Assembly: GCA_015501585.1 (NCBI GenBank)
Contig: JADNRY010000012.1
Coordinates: 62,001-126,000 of the forward strand
From: Rhodocollybia butyracea
Taxonomy: Eukaryota > Basidiomycota > Agaricomycetes > Agaricales > Omphalotaceae
Direction of reading: 5' to 3'
Length of the DNA: 64,000 nucleotides
Under the pieces are notes generated by a model that saw nothing but the letters and a program-made list of their open reading frames with translations, was not told where the DNA came from and did not search any database. Positions 1 through 12,154 of the stretch are shown here, piece by piece. Position numbers and translations under genes: made by a program. Position 1 is the stretch's first letter. The number at the start of each line of letters is the position of its first letter.

Positions 1-269
1 TCGCGTTCCGTGCGTAGAATAACAATGGATCTCGGTCAGAAAGAAGTTGGAGATTTTACCACTACGACATGTAATCAAAGTGTCCCTAAATAAGAGTCAC
101 ACGTAAGGCAGAATTCAATGTGTAGACCATGAGAACCCACAGCTCTACGTGGTGTGTTCAGAGAATACACCATTGCGACAGGTGGTGGTTCCACATAATG
201 CGATTCTACATCTACATCCCACGACTTTTTTGAACTCTGATCGAAACTCTTTCAACGTAAACAGTTAGT
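1..269. other. Intergenic, left edge
   Basis: No coding exon or RNA gene is visible here. It is presumably the 3' flank of the DUF6534 gene whose stop codon is at 270-272. Confidence 0.5.
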
Positions 270-2113
270 TCACTTCCCCTTAAAACTCAGAATACTCACG
301 ACATATGTACTCTCGGTTTCCGGATCATCGGAAGGACTGAGAGGAGGTGTTGATGAGGTAGGGGATGGCTGGTGTTGCCAGCGTGTATCAGGCTCCGGCG
401 AGTCAGTGGAAGTCAATGTTTGAACACGGAATTCTATGCCGTGTTTGGATGATTGCTGATCAGTCGTGGCTGGACGACGTTGGCGGGCATTCAGCATTGC
501 CAGGAAGGACCCAACATAGACTGTACACAGATTAAATGAAATGAGCGCGTACCCCATCAACGGAGGACTTGATATTTACATTTAGTGGATAAGAATTGAA
601 GACCCATGAATATTAGGTTATTTGGCATGAGCGTATACTGCCCAGAAGACGGTAAGTCAATTCCGCATATGAAAGGAACCTCCTCACAGTGAACAGCGTG
701 GATAAGGAACAAGCACTAGACGAAGAAGCAGGTCAACTATAGCCACAATTCTTGGACTGATGAGTATCGACCTGGTGAACAGCCCAGAGCTCAAACTATA
801 TTGCATGATGGTCGAGATCCTCAAGTTTAACCTGGCGGATTATTAATAGCTATCCCTCGACAAAATAAACTGGGTTGCGGAGGCTCACCGCGACTCGGCG
901 ACTCGACTTTTGTGTAGATAGAAGCACATGGCCGAAGAAATAATGAAATCTATAGCCGTAGACGTCGCTAAAGACGAATCGATGGCCCACTAAACTGCGT
1001 GTCAGTATGACCGTACCCTTGTTCTGGAAGGATGACCGTACCGATATAGATTGCAGCTCATGGAACATCTGTACTGTGTAACTAGAAACACATGGCGTAT
1101 TGAGGTTGTACTGAAAGATAGGGATCAGGAGACGCACATCTTGTAGGCCAAAACTATACGAGTTCAATAAAAACCCACTATTGGATTCAAAAGTTCTACT
1201 CACCAGTTCCGATGCCTGCATGTGGACATCATCGGTATATAAGAATGTAATACGGTTTGCAAGAACAACCTACCAAATCCAAAAACTACAACAGTTGCCT
1301 AAATAAACTTTAGACCCCAAATGAATTTCGCGGTGAAGACTCATGTACGTACCACAACGTATCCCATAACCCCATGATGGTATCCCCCGACTGTGAATCC
1401 ATCGTTATTCGCGCCATGAAGTCAAGAAAAAAGACATACGAATCCACACTCGGTAAGCGTATAGACTACAATACAGCTTAGCTAGGCCACTATTGGCGTA
1501 CAGGCTCAGATCTTACCTTTGAACAAACAGGACGATGATCACCTGCTTGCCAATTAGAAGGTCTGAGGTGAAACTGATAAGCTAATGTACTTACATTGAT
1601 GACAGCTTGGAGCTGTAAGTAGGCATTATTGAATACCAATGAACACGCTGGATGAAGACAATAACTAACCTTGATCGACCTGGTGTCATCTTCAGATCAA
1701 CCATGGTATCAGAGAATACTTCGATATTACAGACCATACGACGTGAGCCAAATTTGATGTATCTCCAAACCCCTTGACGGCGTAGTGATAAACTGCGTGT
1801 ATAATCAACACCAAGTGAAACATGTCAAGAATCCATAAAACTGCAACCTGGGTCGTGTTCAGCACAATTGCTTCGAGTTTGAACGCTAATCAAGCTTACG
1901 GCAATCTTGTGGAGGCGAGAATCGCGGTGGTAATGCTGATAGTAGAGATAGACCTGCAGAGTTGTAACACCGAAAAGACTAATGATCATCTCAATTCGAA
2001 AAGAGCACTTTAAGCTGAGCTGGTATGACTTACAAGGTTGCGCCTACTATTCCCAAGAGTGCCGCTCCTAACGTATCATCGAGCGTGTGATTTACAGCTA
2101 GTGAAGCCGACAT
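270..2113 (-). CDS. DUF6534-family multi-pass membrane protein
   Basis: Role unknown; the family is greatly expanded in agaricomycetes and has about seven membrane helices. Read on the minus strand, the start is the ATG at 2111-2113. It is followed by LDDTLGAALLGIVGAT, then exons giving FGVTTLQVYLYYQHY, VAVLWILDMFHLVLIIHAVYH, LQAVIN, LYAYRVWI, YHHGVMGYVV, YTVQMFHELQSIS, WAIDSSLATS and YTLMPNNLIFMGLQF. The last exon (to 270) carries the family hallmark YVGSFLAMLNARQ and then a Ser/Thr/Pro-rich cytosolic tail. About 17 exons are needed in 1.84 kb, with introns of about 50-60 nt. Two exons are tiny: 10 nt (1670-1679) and 12 nt (1204-1215), both flanked by AG acceptors and GTTAGT or GTGAGT donors. 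The family call is firm. Individual exon edges are read by eye, and no ligand or partner can be inferred. Confidence 0.85.
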
Positions 2114-3185
2114 TTTTATGGGTGGTAGGGTGAGCCGAGCGATGAAAAGATACGGAAAGGCCCAAAAGATTGAGAACACGAACTGCGACGGAGAACGAAG
2201 ATAAAAGGGACAAAGCCCGAGGGGACTCAAAGAACGACGATGGATGAAGCAACAGTGCCTCCACAAATCGTGAGGTATTTTATGTATAACTTACAAAAGC
2301 ACCTTTAACCTTTTTCGAGCATGGTTTACGGTCATGAAAGTCGGACATGCGGTCAAGATCTTCTTTATCCACATACGGGGTCGCGCCGGGTGTCATTATT
2401 GAATGATGTAAAAAACAAAAAGGTATAAAACGGGAACGTGTTGCACAAAAATGGCTATCTGTCAAAAAAAAAAAAAAAAAAAGTTTTGTGGACGAAAAAT
2501 TTACTTGAAAATGAGCGAATGACTCCTGCTATTGCAAAACGCGAGGTTACTGGCGGATTTCGTGGAAGGGATAGGAGAATCAGTGTAGGCTCGTCGTAGC
2601 TCGTCTAGAGAAGACAGGGAGAATCACACGTATAATAAGAGGCCGAGATAATGCAATACATATCTTATGGGTAATACACGCATATGGGCTGTGTGGGAGG
2701 ACGGGACTCATGGAATTCCGAGAGAAATTGGAGAGCTTACCTATACCCCAGAGGTTTTCTTTCGCCACCGATAGCTATGCAGAGGGCCATGGGGCTTCCG
2801 TGCTACCGAATTCAGTCCACCTCCTAATAAAGCCGACTCCCCTAGTTCTTCACATTTTTGCTAACAAGTGCATAACGTTAATCCGCAGTCCGGAAGCCTG
2901 CCAATTATGTTTGCGTGGTCGGCTGAAGATTGTTAATTCGGTGGACGCTGTTTTATGAATTAAATAACGTGGAGGCAGCGCTCGAAACGAGAGAATGACT
3001 TGGCCACCGCAGGAAATTTCTTTGGTTTTTAGAAGGTAGAAGTTAAAACACAACGAGTATGAAAGTTTTAAAGATGAGCGTGTTGGGTCAAAATTAATCT
3101 AAGTAGTCCTAAAGAAAGTAATGAGCAACATATCGTAAAGAATTCAAGCGTACCAGAACCCACACTCTTCTAACCCGAATGGTGC
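2114..3185. other. Intergenic between DUF6534 gene and QCR6
   Basis: Promoter side of the DUF6534 gene and 3' flank of QCR6. There is an A-run of about 18 at 2465-2482. The short open frames on both strands have no recognisable domain and no supporting splice pattern. Confidence 0.5.
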
Positions 3186-3859
3186 TTATTTGAGTTTAGC
3201 AAAAAGCTTGGGTGCAGTACAATCATCGACGCAGTGCATCATGCTAGCTCAAGATTTGAGAAGGCGATACGATTATATGGGACAGAACGTACTGGACTAA
3301 ATGCAGAATAAGACGCGTCCAAGAGTCCCGTTAGACACCAGAAATTACAAGACACACGCAAAACAAACTTACACCTACAAAAAGGAGATACAAATTGAAA
3401 CGATGAACGAACACAAAAAAAGTCAAACCAGCGGCACGTACATCTCTTCTACACAGTCCTCTCCTTTGAATCCTTCACCAGCGTGAACTTTTTCCTGACA
3501 ATGATCGAAATGTTTCGCTAACGATGCACACTTCGACGAGTTTTTACATTCTTCACGGATTACAGGGTGCTCCTGTTTGTTATAGAGTGTGTTTTGGAGT
3601 CGCAGATTAAGTAGAGTAATTGTTCGGTGGGATTCAATTTTCAAACAGTCCAACAAGAGCCTCTGAAAGCACGTACGTCTTCCGGTTCTTCTTCCTCCTC
3701 TTCGGCAGGTGCCTCCTTGCTGGATTCCTCTTCGCTGGATTCCTCTGTATTGGCTTCTTCGGCTTTGCTGTTGGTTTCGTCGGTGGGCTTTTCTTCAGCA
3801 GCAGCGTCTGCTTGAATGGTAGGAAGGAAAGAAGAAAAGAAGGAGGCGATTGAGCTCAT
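3186..3859 (-). CDS. QCR6: Cytochrome bc1 complex subunit 6 (hinge protein)
   Basis: Acidic hinge subunit of ubiquinol-cytochrome c reductase (complex III), which helps cytochrome c1 interact with cytochrome c on the outer face of the inner mitochondrial membrane. Exon 1 (3677-3859) starts MSSIASFFSSFLPT and carries the long Glu-rich stretch typical of the family. Exon 2 (3442-3572) encodes REECKNSSKCASLAKHFDHC and then GEDCVEE. The last exon (3186-3243) gives MMHCVDDCTAPKLFAKLK and stop. The paired hinge cysteines are present. The conserved EEMFHMMHC can only be assembled by adding a 2-nt exon (3373-3374) and a 4-nt exon (3293-3296), each with proper AG and GTAAGT or GTACGT borders. The total is then exactly 378 coding nt (125 residues), the normal family length. 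The identity is certain. The two tiny exons are inferred from the motif and splice sites. Confidence 0.92.
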
Positions 3860-4334
3860 ACTGTGAACCAATTCTGAACAAAAGTGAAAAAGGCGCCCGG
3901 GACAGCTCGGGGCAGAACGGATGTGTGAAGTGATTAGCGCCGTCTCCGTTCTCTTGCATCACCTCCCCAGCATACATTTTAATTCGGTATTTCAAAGCCT
4001 TTCTCTTCTATAGCTTGATTAGATAACCTCAAAAAACTCCTGGCCCAACTTCTCCCTTACCTACTTGGTGTATCCCAGGCGATTCTGTGCAAAAGTTCAA
4101 ACTGGTCCATTGTCCAAAGCTAGGAATAAGCTCATGAGTATCTTGCGCGATACATGTAGCTGGGGCACCGTCTGTTCCGAAGACCACGTCAGTTACACCA
4201 CCACCCCCACCACGAAGAAAATCAGAAGCATTCAATTTCATCACTATGAGATTCATACAGAGGGAGAGTTCTGAGGTTGGCCGCTGTTTCGTTTGCTATG
4301 TATATGACCTCCCGCCGCTCGCCTAAATCGAACT
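3860..4334. other. Intergenic, QCR6 promoter / CE16 3' flank
   Basis: No coding exon is seen. It separates two minus-strand genes and should hold the QCR6 promoter and the 3' end of the esterase transcript. Confidence 0.5.
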
Positions 4335-5965
4335 TCAAACTACACACTTCTCCAAAACAGCCATAGTATATTCACTGATCAAACGGTGCGTATTTTGAGA
4401 GGGGTGACCAGCTAAGAGAAACAGATGAAGAAAAAATGCCAAAAGTAAACTCAGACTCACGAATCCAAAATACACTATGATCAGGATCGTCGCATCCTCC
4501 TACGATCGTATTCGCGCTTACCAAGCACGTAGCGTTTCCTTTGTATCCGAATGGAGTTGGGTCGGCTGCAATGGTGTCGAACAAACTGAAGAGATGTGGG
4601 CAAGCGGTGGGGGGAACAGATGGGTAATGTGAGGTATATATTATCGACTCACTCACCGCTCAAGGTTCACAAACGCAATGTTCGTCCCATTGACAGCGTT
4701 GCTCTCGCGCAAGTAGGCAAAAATTTTGTTCTGCAGGACGGCAATTTCCGGTGCAAATTTGTACATCTGATTCATCATGATTTATAGCTAGGCGAAAAAA
4801 ATTGGGAATGAGGCGTACGCCTTGCACCAGGATATTAGTCGCACCGCTGGCTTGTAGCTCCCCGAGCTTGGCGATCTATCTACCATTTATGAGTTGTAAA
4901 CAAAGCAAATGTGTGGACGTACATAGGTCTCATACGATAAAGTCAGATTACCACCAGCTATCAGTAGGCACCGTGGATTTCAGCTTCTGTGTACGAACAA
5001 TGTTTCGAACGACATTTACCTATTTTGAACTGGCCGTCGTCACTGGGTTAAGTTCGGTAAGTATGCATATGTCCAAGTATTGAGACCCACTTGATACCAA
5101 AAGAGACAGTATATATCGTCTCCTCGGGAACCAACGCGTCGAGGAATTTGCCTTGTTCCAAGAATAATCTAAGAAAGTCATATGTAACTAATGCCGCACG
5201 AGTCATAACAACATTCATGCCTACCTAGTTTCGTCGACAAAATCCGTCCTTGGAATACCCTGGGAAAAATGAAGTTGGCGTTAAAAGGAAGCAAAATTTA
5301 ACTTACAGTGGCGTTGAGAGGGCTTGTGGTGTTATATGCAAAATTGTCGATTACAGCTCCTCCCCAAGCATACTATCAAACGGAATGAGCATCACAGGAG
5401 GAAGTCACAGGAGGAAACCCATCAGAGGTGAAAACAGAAACCACGCACGTTCAGCAATTTAGCACTTAACTCGTTGGCCATATCTTCAACCCAAAGGAAC
5501 CCGTTACTTGCTCTTCTGTTCTCTGTGAACTGGGATCCTGCGGATGGGGAAGGGGGCCACAGCATTGGTGGGACTGGGACAGTTCCATTGGCTGCAAGAA
5601 GAAATAGCGGAGTGGGACTCAGCACAAAGATGAAGGTGTTATCTCTCACCTCCATTCGAAGTCCAAGAATCTCCAAACGCTACAATGGTCCTAGAAACCC
5701 GTCAGGAGCAACGTATTAGCAACATTGGAGCCAGCATATCGACCAATTTAATGATGGACGTTTACCTCGTAGGACCCAACTGTATCCCTGTATTTACTTC
5801 AGTGAAATTCTCCGAAGAAAGTGATCCACAGAGCGGCTCAACGGCGAGGGTGATGGGCGATGTGATGTTTACTATCACGGGGAAGTTAGTCTTGCCTTGA
5901 GCATTCACTACTAGTACTGTGGGGGTCATTTGAAGGAGAACAAGGAGAGGAAGGCCGATTGCCAT
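4335..5965 (-). CDS. Secreted CE16-type acetylesterase (GDSL/SGNH hydrolase)
   Basis: Predicted to remove acetyl groups from the non-reducing ends of xylo- and other oligosaccharides outside the cell. The N-terminus (ATG at 5965, or 5995 if the upstream in-frame ATG is used) is a hydrophobic signal peptide ending near VVNAQG. The nucleophile block reads TIVAFGDSWTSNG (GDSx). Later exons give WVEDMANELSAKLLN, YAWGGAVIDNFAYNTTS, FGINDDGQFKIG (the G-x-N-D block), a stretch ending ASGATNILVQG, MYKFAPEIAVLQNKIF, and finally DPDHSVFWI joined to GHPSQNTHRLISEYTMA. The last block holds the catalytic Asp and His of the CE16 consensus. Eight or nine exons have introns of about 50-90 nt. Block order matches the family. 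I infer the substrate from the family only. Confidence 0.85.
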
Positions 5966-6260
5966 CTTGAATATCGAGGGGAGTAAATTCAGCATAGTAC
6001 TACTGCCGGATGAGAGTGGGGTGATTTATGCAAGTCACGATGGGATCGACACAGGAGAACGTCGCATTTAAAGCTAGTATATCCGTTCCGGAGCAGATGA
6101 CGTCTGGGCTTGAGCTTTGCAGTACTTGAATGACCTAGGGGGGCAGGAAAGAATAGAGACCTGTTGACCACCTGCTCATTCGTAGGTGTCTTCTGAGGAG
6201 AACGGATGGGTTCGCACCCGATTCCGGACCGTACGGTCACAAAATCCGGTACTGAAAAGG
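5966..6260. other. CE16 upstream region
   Basis: Likely promoter and 5' UTR of the esterase gene. Nothing else was recognised. Confidence 0.4.
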
Positions 6261-6779
6261 TCAAAAACTTGAAAAGAATGAGTTCAATTTAGCTTCCCAG
6301 ACACCGCATAGGTAAGTAGCAAGTAAGTAGTGAAAGTAGAAACAGCACTCGAATAATAAATCGAGAAGGTCAACCTGGAATAATCCACAAAGAAAGGAGT
6401 GATGCTAGTGTAGTACGGAAACATTCAGAAGGTGTAAAATGATAAGTTAAAGGATTGGATATGTAAGTATGCATATGGAGAGGGTATTTTCGCTTTTACG
6501 ACGCAACTTAGTTGAAAACATAGATATTTACCTGGAAAAGCGGGAAGTTTCGAAAAGTATCACAGTATGCAGCATAGCGGTGTGAGAGGATAAGCAGATA
6601 AGCAATAGATACGAGTCCCGAAAGTTCGAGCAACGCAAATAACCTAGAAGACAAAGAAATGAAAAGATTATGTTAGCGCCAGCCAGTCCCAAAGGCCCGC
6701 TCATGGAACAGACTCACAATAGGAATAGAAGCCCACGGCGTGTATATGTGAGATTCATTTTCCACGTCCTCTTACTCAT
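6261..6779 (-). CDS. Possible small membrane protein, unknown
   Basis: Not recognised. Read on the minus strand, an ATG at 6777-6779 gives MSKRTWKMNLTYTRRG, then a GTGAGT donor. The next exon is hydrophobic: LLFALLELSGLVSIAYLLIL followed by SHRYAAYCDTFRNFPLFQ, ending at a GTAAAT donor near 6530. A further hydrophobic exon lies at 6284-6420, but its frame is unclear, so the stop is either at 6284 or at 6261. The start lies only 21 bp beyond the stop codon of the Msb1/Mug8 gene on the same strand, which is unusually tight. Proper splice borders and membrane-type composition suggest a real gene. The C-terminal exon is uncertain. Confidence 0.4.
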
Positions 6780-6799
6780 CACTCCCCCCACTCGCCCGC

Positions 6800-9700
6800 T
6801 TACTCTTCTTCTTCTTCTTCTAAGACATTGTGCAATGGTGCCCCATGAATGTATCTCCCTGGACTCGCTCGACCTGCGTCTACACCGAGTGCAATTGCCG
6901 GAGGCGATAACTCCTCCGATTCATCATCATCGTCCATTTGGCTATTGATACCAACAGTGGAGGTCTTCGAGAGAGGCTTGGCCGCGGGTACTGGGGCAGC
7001 GGGGGATGTGGGCAGCGAGGGGACAGATATAGATGAAGGAGCGGTAGAACCTGGGACGGTAGGCAATCCAGTTTTGAGCGGGATCCTCGATGGGGCAGGA
7101 GCAGGTGAAGTTGGAGGAGAAGCGAGATTTGGAGCTGGGGTTGAAGTCGGAGAAGCCACGGGAATTTTCGACGGGTGAAGAATTCCCGAGCTTGATGGAG
7201 AATTTAATGTCGATGGAGTGGGGCTCTTCTTCTCCTTCTCTCTGTACATCTCAATTAGTGCTGCGGTCTTGGATGAAGGTTTCGGCGGTGTGGCCGGAGC
7301 GGGAGATATTGGGATAGCCTTTGTGGTGGGTAAGGACGATGCAGGGCTGGGAGATGATGTTCTGAGTGTGCTACCATTCTGCGCCGGAGGTAAGGTTGGT
7401 AAAGGCCTCGCCGTTTTATCGGCTTGGTGTTGATCTCTCGTAGCGTATACTTTGTCTAGATCCCTCGGAGCGTCATCATCCTCGTCAGATTGAGTGGCAT
7501 ATCGTGCTCGGGGGTCATCATCATCGTCCTCTTCATCGTCCTCATCTTCGTCTTTTCTTCCAGAGTAGTCCTCATCACCAGAAGACGGAGATGGGCCGGA
7601 CTTTGAAAGTATCTCCTGTGAAGTAATAGATCCAGGACGTCGTTCGGGATGAAGGTCAAAGTAACCTAGCCGGCGTTTAGGTAGGGCATCCTCCGTATCA
7701 TCTTGCTCGATGTAAGAACGGTCTTCGTCGCGCGATTCATCCTCGTGATAACTTTGGTCATCCCCATTATGTATATCGTACTGGCCTTCAGGATGAACCA
7801 GTGCTTTCCTTGGTACAGTCTGCACCTCGATGTCATCGGAATAAACTTCTGAGGGTATCGCACCAAAATGACTACTACCGTTACCAACGCGCTGTTGTTG
7901 TGGAGAGCCCTTGGGGTCCTCCCAGTCACTCTCGTCGTCCAACGGATAAGGTTGCCCACCCCTCACAGCATTCAGTACTCGAGCAACCTCCTGAGAAGCT
8001 TCCTCCGGATCTCCCTTTACACCCCTTCTATCGTTAGCACCTTCTGTAGTAGGGTTCTTGGAGGGAATAACGATATCCACCCAAGCATCATCGTCATCAT
8101 TTCCTCCTCCATTGCCCCTGCCTAACCCTAAACTGAAGCGTTTTGCGCCACCGCGACGCTCAGACTTTAACTTATCCCGCTCAGTCAGCCTCGCGGTTTT
8201 TCTACGTCGAGCAGCTTCTTCAAGGAATGCATCGTCCCCGAGACCTGATGCACCTATCTCTGCACCCCCTCTATCTTCACCTGTTTCATCCTCCGTCTCT
8301 CCACCCGACCCAGGTCCCGTCAGTCTAGTCTCAAACTCAACAGTAGAATACTCTGCCGGTACGAGGTTTTGTCGGGATTGTCGTCTAGCTTTAGGTCCCT
8401 TTGGTTTCGAAGGTGTTAAACGGAAGAGATTGGATGACGACTTTTTGGACTCGGATTCCAAAGGTTGTGACGTCGATAGCTCTGTAGATGACGACCCGGC
8501 GGGAGTGGAAGCGGGGAGCTGCGAAGAGGTAGATGCAGACAAAGATGTAGTAATGGGTGTTAGAGGAGGTTTGGACGAAGGAACAGAGGGTGGCAGAGGT
8601 GGAAGGGAATGTCCAATCGATGAAGACGAGGGAGAATGTAGATCCATAGGAGGCATAGCTCCTTCCGGTAATCCTCCTTCGTGTGTGCGGGAATACGCAC
8701 TGTACTGAGCATCTTCTTCATTATCCGTATATCCATCTTCACGCAATGCTGAATTGAGAGTGATCACCTTGGTCCCGCGATTTCCATCAGCGAGTATCGC
8801 GTCGAATTCTTCAAATTTATTTGTGCGTGTTGGAGCTCTCATAGCTCCCGGGCCGGTTGGAGTCGAGGGAGACTCTAGGTCGGCGTTCGGCTGAAGTCGA
8901 GCTCGGGAGTACGGGGTTGGAGTCGAAGACGCTCCATTACGTGAGTCATATGGCGTCGGGGTTGCCGCACCTGATCCAGTAAGTGTACGCGTACTCCCAG
9001 TAAAGAACGCTGTAGGCAAAGCTTTGTCTTTCTTGTCTTTTTTACTCTTCTTCCCCTTCTTTCCTCGGTTCGAATCAACCAAACCCAAACTCGAGGTCGA
9101 AGCCCCGTAATTCCCGCTATTGGGAGAGGAGAATAACGAGCCAAGACGAACACGACCCATCGAACCTCCTCCGTACGAACCTGAGCCTGGACCAGCGGTA
9201 GTAGAGGAAGACCTGGTTGGATTCATTATCAACTCTGTATTTATCCCAGCTAGCTGGTGGCCGAGCTGCGCGCGGTATTCGCGAGGGACATATTCTTCAA
9301 AAAGTAATAGAGAGGTTGCGATCCTTGGATCTCGAGGGTCAGAGGTGGGCGTATTATGTGAACTTGGTGGAGCAGGGGAAGAGGAATTCGGGAGAGCTTT
9401 GAATTCAACCTATGGTATTATCAGTATCGAAGACGAAGCAACAGTAAAGAAGTGCAAACCAGAGCCCAGTTGCATTCCTTAAACAAATCGATTTTCCATT
9501 GTGCTGTTTCAGCTGCTACTGCTGGATCAAGCAGATCGGTGTCATCTCTGCTTATGGAACGGTTGAGAGTCAGAGTCGTTCCTTTCGCGTCTGCATAGAA
9601 GCTGTAACAGAAATGATGAAAAAATGCATCAGTGCGCAGCTAGCATAGTCTCAAACAAAAGGCAAAATACCCAAGCATCCCTGTTCCCTCCAATACCTCC

Positions 9701-12026
9701 AACAAGCTCTCACCCGTGACAGTTGCAGCAAATCCCCAACTAACCAGATCAACCCAGACATCCAGAAACGCAGCTTCGATGAGTGATTCAGAGCCTAGTA
9801 TGGGCGCGGTCGAATGTGTGAATGTAGGAAGGGGCTTTGAGTAGAGAAAGAGATTGAGTAATGATAGCAACAATACAACGCATTTCAGTTCACCTTTTCT
9901 TTCCTTTTCAACCTCTTGCCCATTGCAGAGAGAGTTCGTTCACGTTCATTCCCAGTCAGGCCCCGTTCCGCAGACATCTTAGTGCTCCCCAATATCCCAA
10001 AGTCACTCAAATTGAATTGAAGCGCAGCGTCGAGTCCAGTATCCAATACGAAATCCCCAACGTCAGTCAACTTGCCATCCGCTCCAAGTCCGACATATCC
10101 TGCGCCTACAGCGCGTGGTGCGCCCTTTCGATCGCGAGTTTTACCGCCCTCTTTCACATACGACTCACCATAAACCAGTCCTTTGGAAGATGTAGAAGAA
10201 GGCAAGCCCAGAGGCGCATTCTGATCCATATCCCGATCGAATCCAGCTTCCATAAAGTCTCCCCATGAAACTGATTCTCGTTCACGTTGGCCGATACGGG
10301 CTTTTCGTGCACTTTCGGTGAGATCGAATCTTAACGCAGAGTTTATATCCCTCGTCGTCTTTCCTCGAGCTGCGATGGACGGGGAAGAGAAACCGGAAGA
10401 TTCGAAAAGGCCCCACTGGGCGTCGGTAAGCGTTTTGAATCTGCTCGAAGTTTGAGATGTGGAGGGGGATGTTGGGGTATTTGGGCCAGAGGAACCAGGC
10501 GATCCCTCAGAGTATGAATATGCTGATGTTGCAGAGGTGCTCCGAGTCAGAGGCGAAAGCGAAACGGAGTAGGAGGAATAGGAGGAAGAACTAGTGGAAG
10601 AAGATAGGGAGGGGGCGTAGGGTGACGAACCAGGTTCTACACCGAGAGGGATGTTCATCTTCTTCCGATAGGACTCGGAGTACCTTGCAGGTAATCTCTC
10701 TCCGGCACCCCCTCGGGAATCTTTGATATCAGCGGGCGAGGAAAGAGGGCATATCCGGCCCCATTCCCGACTGTCAGCCAGCATTCCTTGGCTCGAGGGC
10801 AAAGCCCATCGCGCCGAAGAGCGAACGAGATCACGATCATACGTAGGTACAGTCCGTCTCGCAGAAAGAACACGGATCGTCTTGGCGCCTTTACGCAATC
10901 CGAGATCTGGCATACTTTGGGTCGATGACCCCAGGCTATCCGCTAGAGATAAAACTTTCGCATGACCACTCAAAGCCCTTGGATAGTCACGAATCCATTC
11001 TTTCAACCGCGTGGGTACGTTGGTACCGTTGACACTCCCTCCGCCTAGTGTACTTGGGGTATCTTGCCATCGAATAAAGGAGAGTAAAAGATGTTCAGTT
11101 GCATGTACAGAACGAAGGTAGGAAGTGTATATGGAATTGAAAGATGCCGGATCTTCTATTATATCTAAAATAAATTCGGTCAACGGTTGGATGGGGAAGA
11201 TGAAACTCTGCATACGTTCTGGTATATCTAAGGGTCCCAAGCCGAACAACAACGGACCAAATAGTGGACTCAATGCTGGGGGTGTTATACCCGACTTGGC
11301 GGAATGTGCTACAAGCCTTGCCAGTAACCCAAATAAAGTGAGTAGCGTGGCTTTTAGAGGTTCTGGGATCACCTCTCGTAGCTGTTCGCGTACTACAACA
11401 GTTGAGCCGTCAGGGCGCAGCTGGCCCATCTCTGATACCCCTCCACCCGGAGACGCAGGCACGGGTACAGGTATTGAGACCTTTGTACGAGTCTGAAGGA
11501 TTGAGAAAAAATGTGTCGGTGGATAGTTTTGGACATGCTCTTGTTTAGCCCAGTTAAGGTACGCGAGGTAAGGAATGAGACCTCGGGAGAATTTATTGGC
11601 AGATTGGTCAACCCGAAGTGCCCTGGCCAACGCCCAACGTAAAAGCATGCCAAGTTCGTGTGAACCTGCGAAACGCGCCTCGTCATCAAAGCGAGTCAGA
11701 TCGTTGGCTTTGAGCGCATCCACAAATTTGGCAATGAGCCTGGCGACCCTCGGAGCATCCAAGTCCATAGCATCTGCACTAAACACAAAAGCTGTTTCGA
11801 CGTCCAGGTATTTATTGATGATGGCTACTAGCGTGTGCAGATGGTCAACGGATATTGTGAGACCGGGATGAAGATGGAGGTGGCCATATCCGTGACTGCT
11901 AGACGCTGTTGGCGGAACAATTGTCTCGACAAACTGCTCGCTGGGATCCGTAGGCAACACGGCGGTGGGAGGCAGGGGAAGTGATGAAACGTTGTTGGAT
12001 TTTGAGCGCGAGAATAGAGAGGGCAT
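6800..12026 (-). CDS. Msb1/Mug8-domain cell-polarity protein
   Basis: Homologue of yeast Msb1 and fission-yeast Mug8, which have a RhoGAP-like fold and act at sites of polarised growth and septation. Start chosen at the ATG at 12024-12026 (MPSLFSRSKSNN), the usual family start; another in-frame ATG lies at 12116. Residues about 40-330 form the Msb1/Mug8 domain, with HTLVAIINKYLDVETAFVFS, HELGMLLRWALARALRV, YLNWAKQEHVQNYPPTHF and FILDIIEDPASFNSIYTSYL. A Ser-rich region follows. A 54-nt intron just before 9885 (donor GTGAAC) and further introns near 9600-9660 and 9410-9470 link to the exon at 6800-9400. That exon encodes a very long disordered tail rich in Ser, Pro and acidic residues, ending in six Glu. 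The whole protein is about 1,650 residues. The three large open stretches are therefore one gene and not three. Confidence 0.82.
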
Positions 12027-12154
12027 TTTCGGATTTTTGATATGTGGGGAATTCAAGTGACTTTCTGAAAGACTTGGTACTGGACGCATTGAAAGGACGG
12101 AAATAAGCCCTGGCATTGCGAAAGGTAAAGGGAAAACAACTGACTAGTATTTGG

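Noticed and set aside
6849..9482. Several plus-strand open frames (for example 8058-8708) opposite the Msb1/Mug8 gene
   Set aside because: They are antisense shadows of the low-complexity Ser/Pro/acidic coding exon and have no domain of their own.
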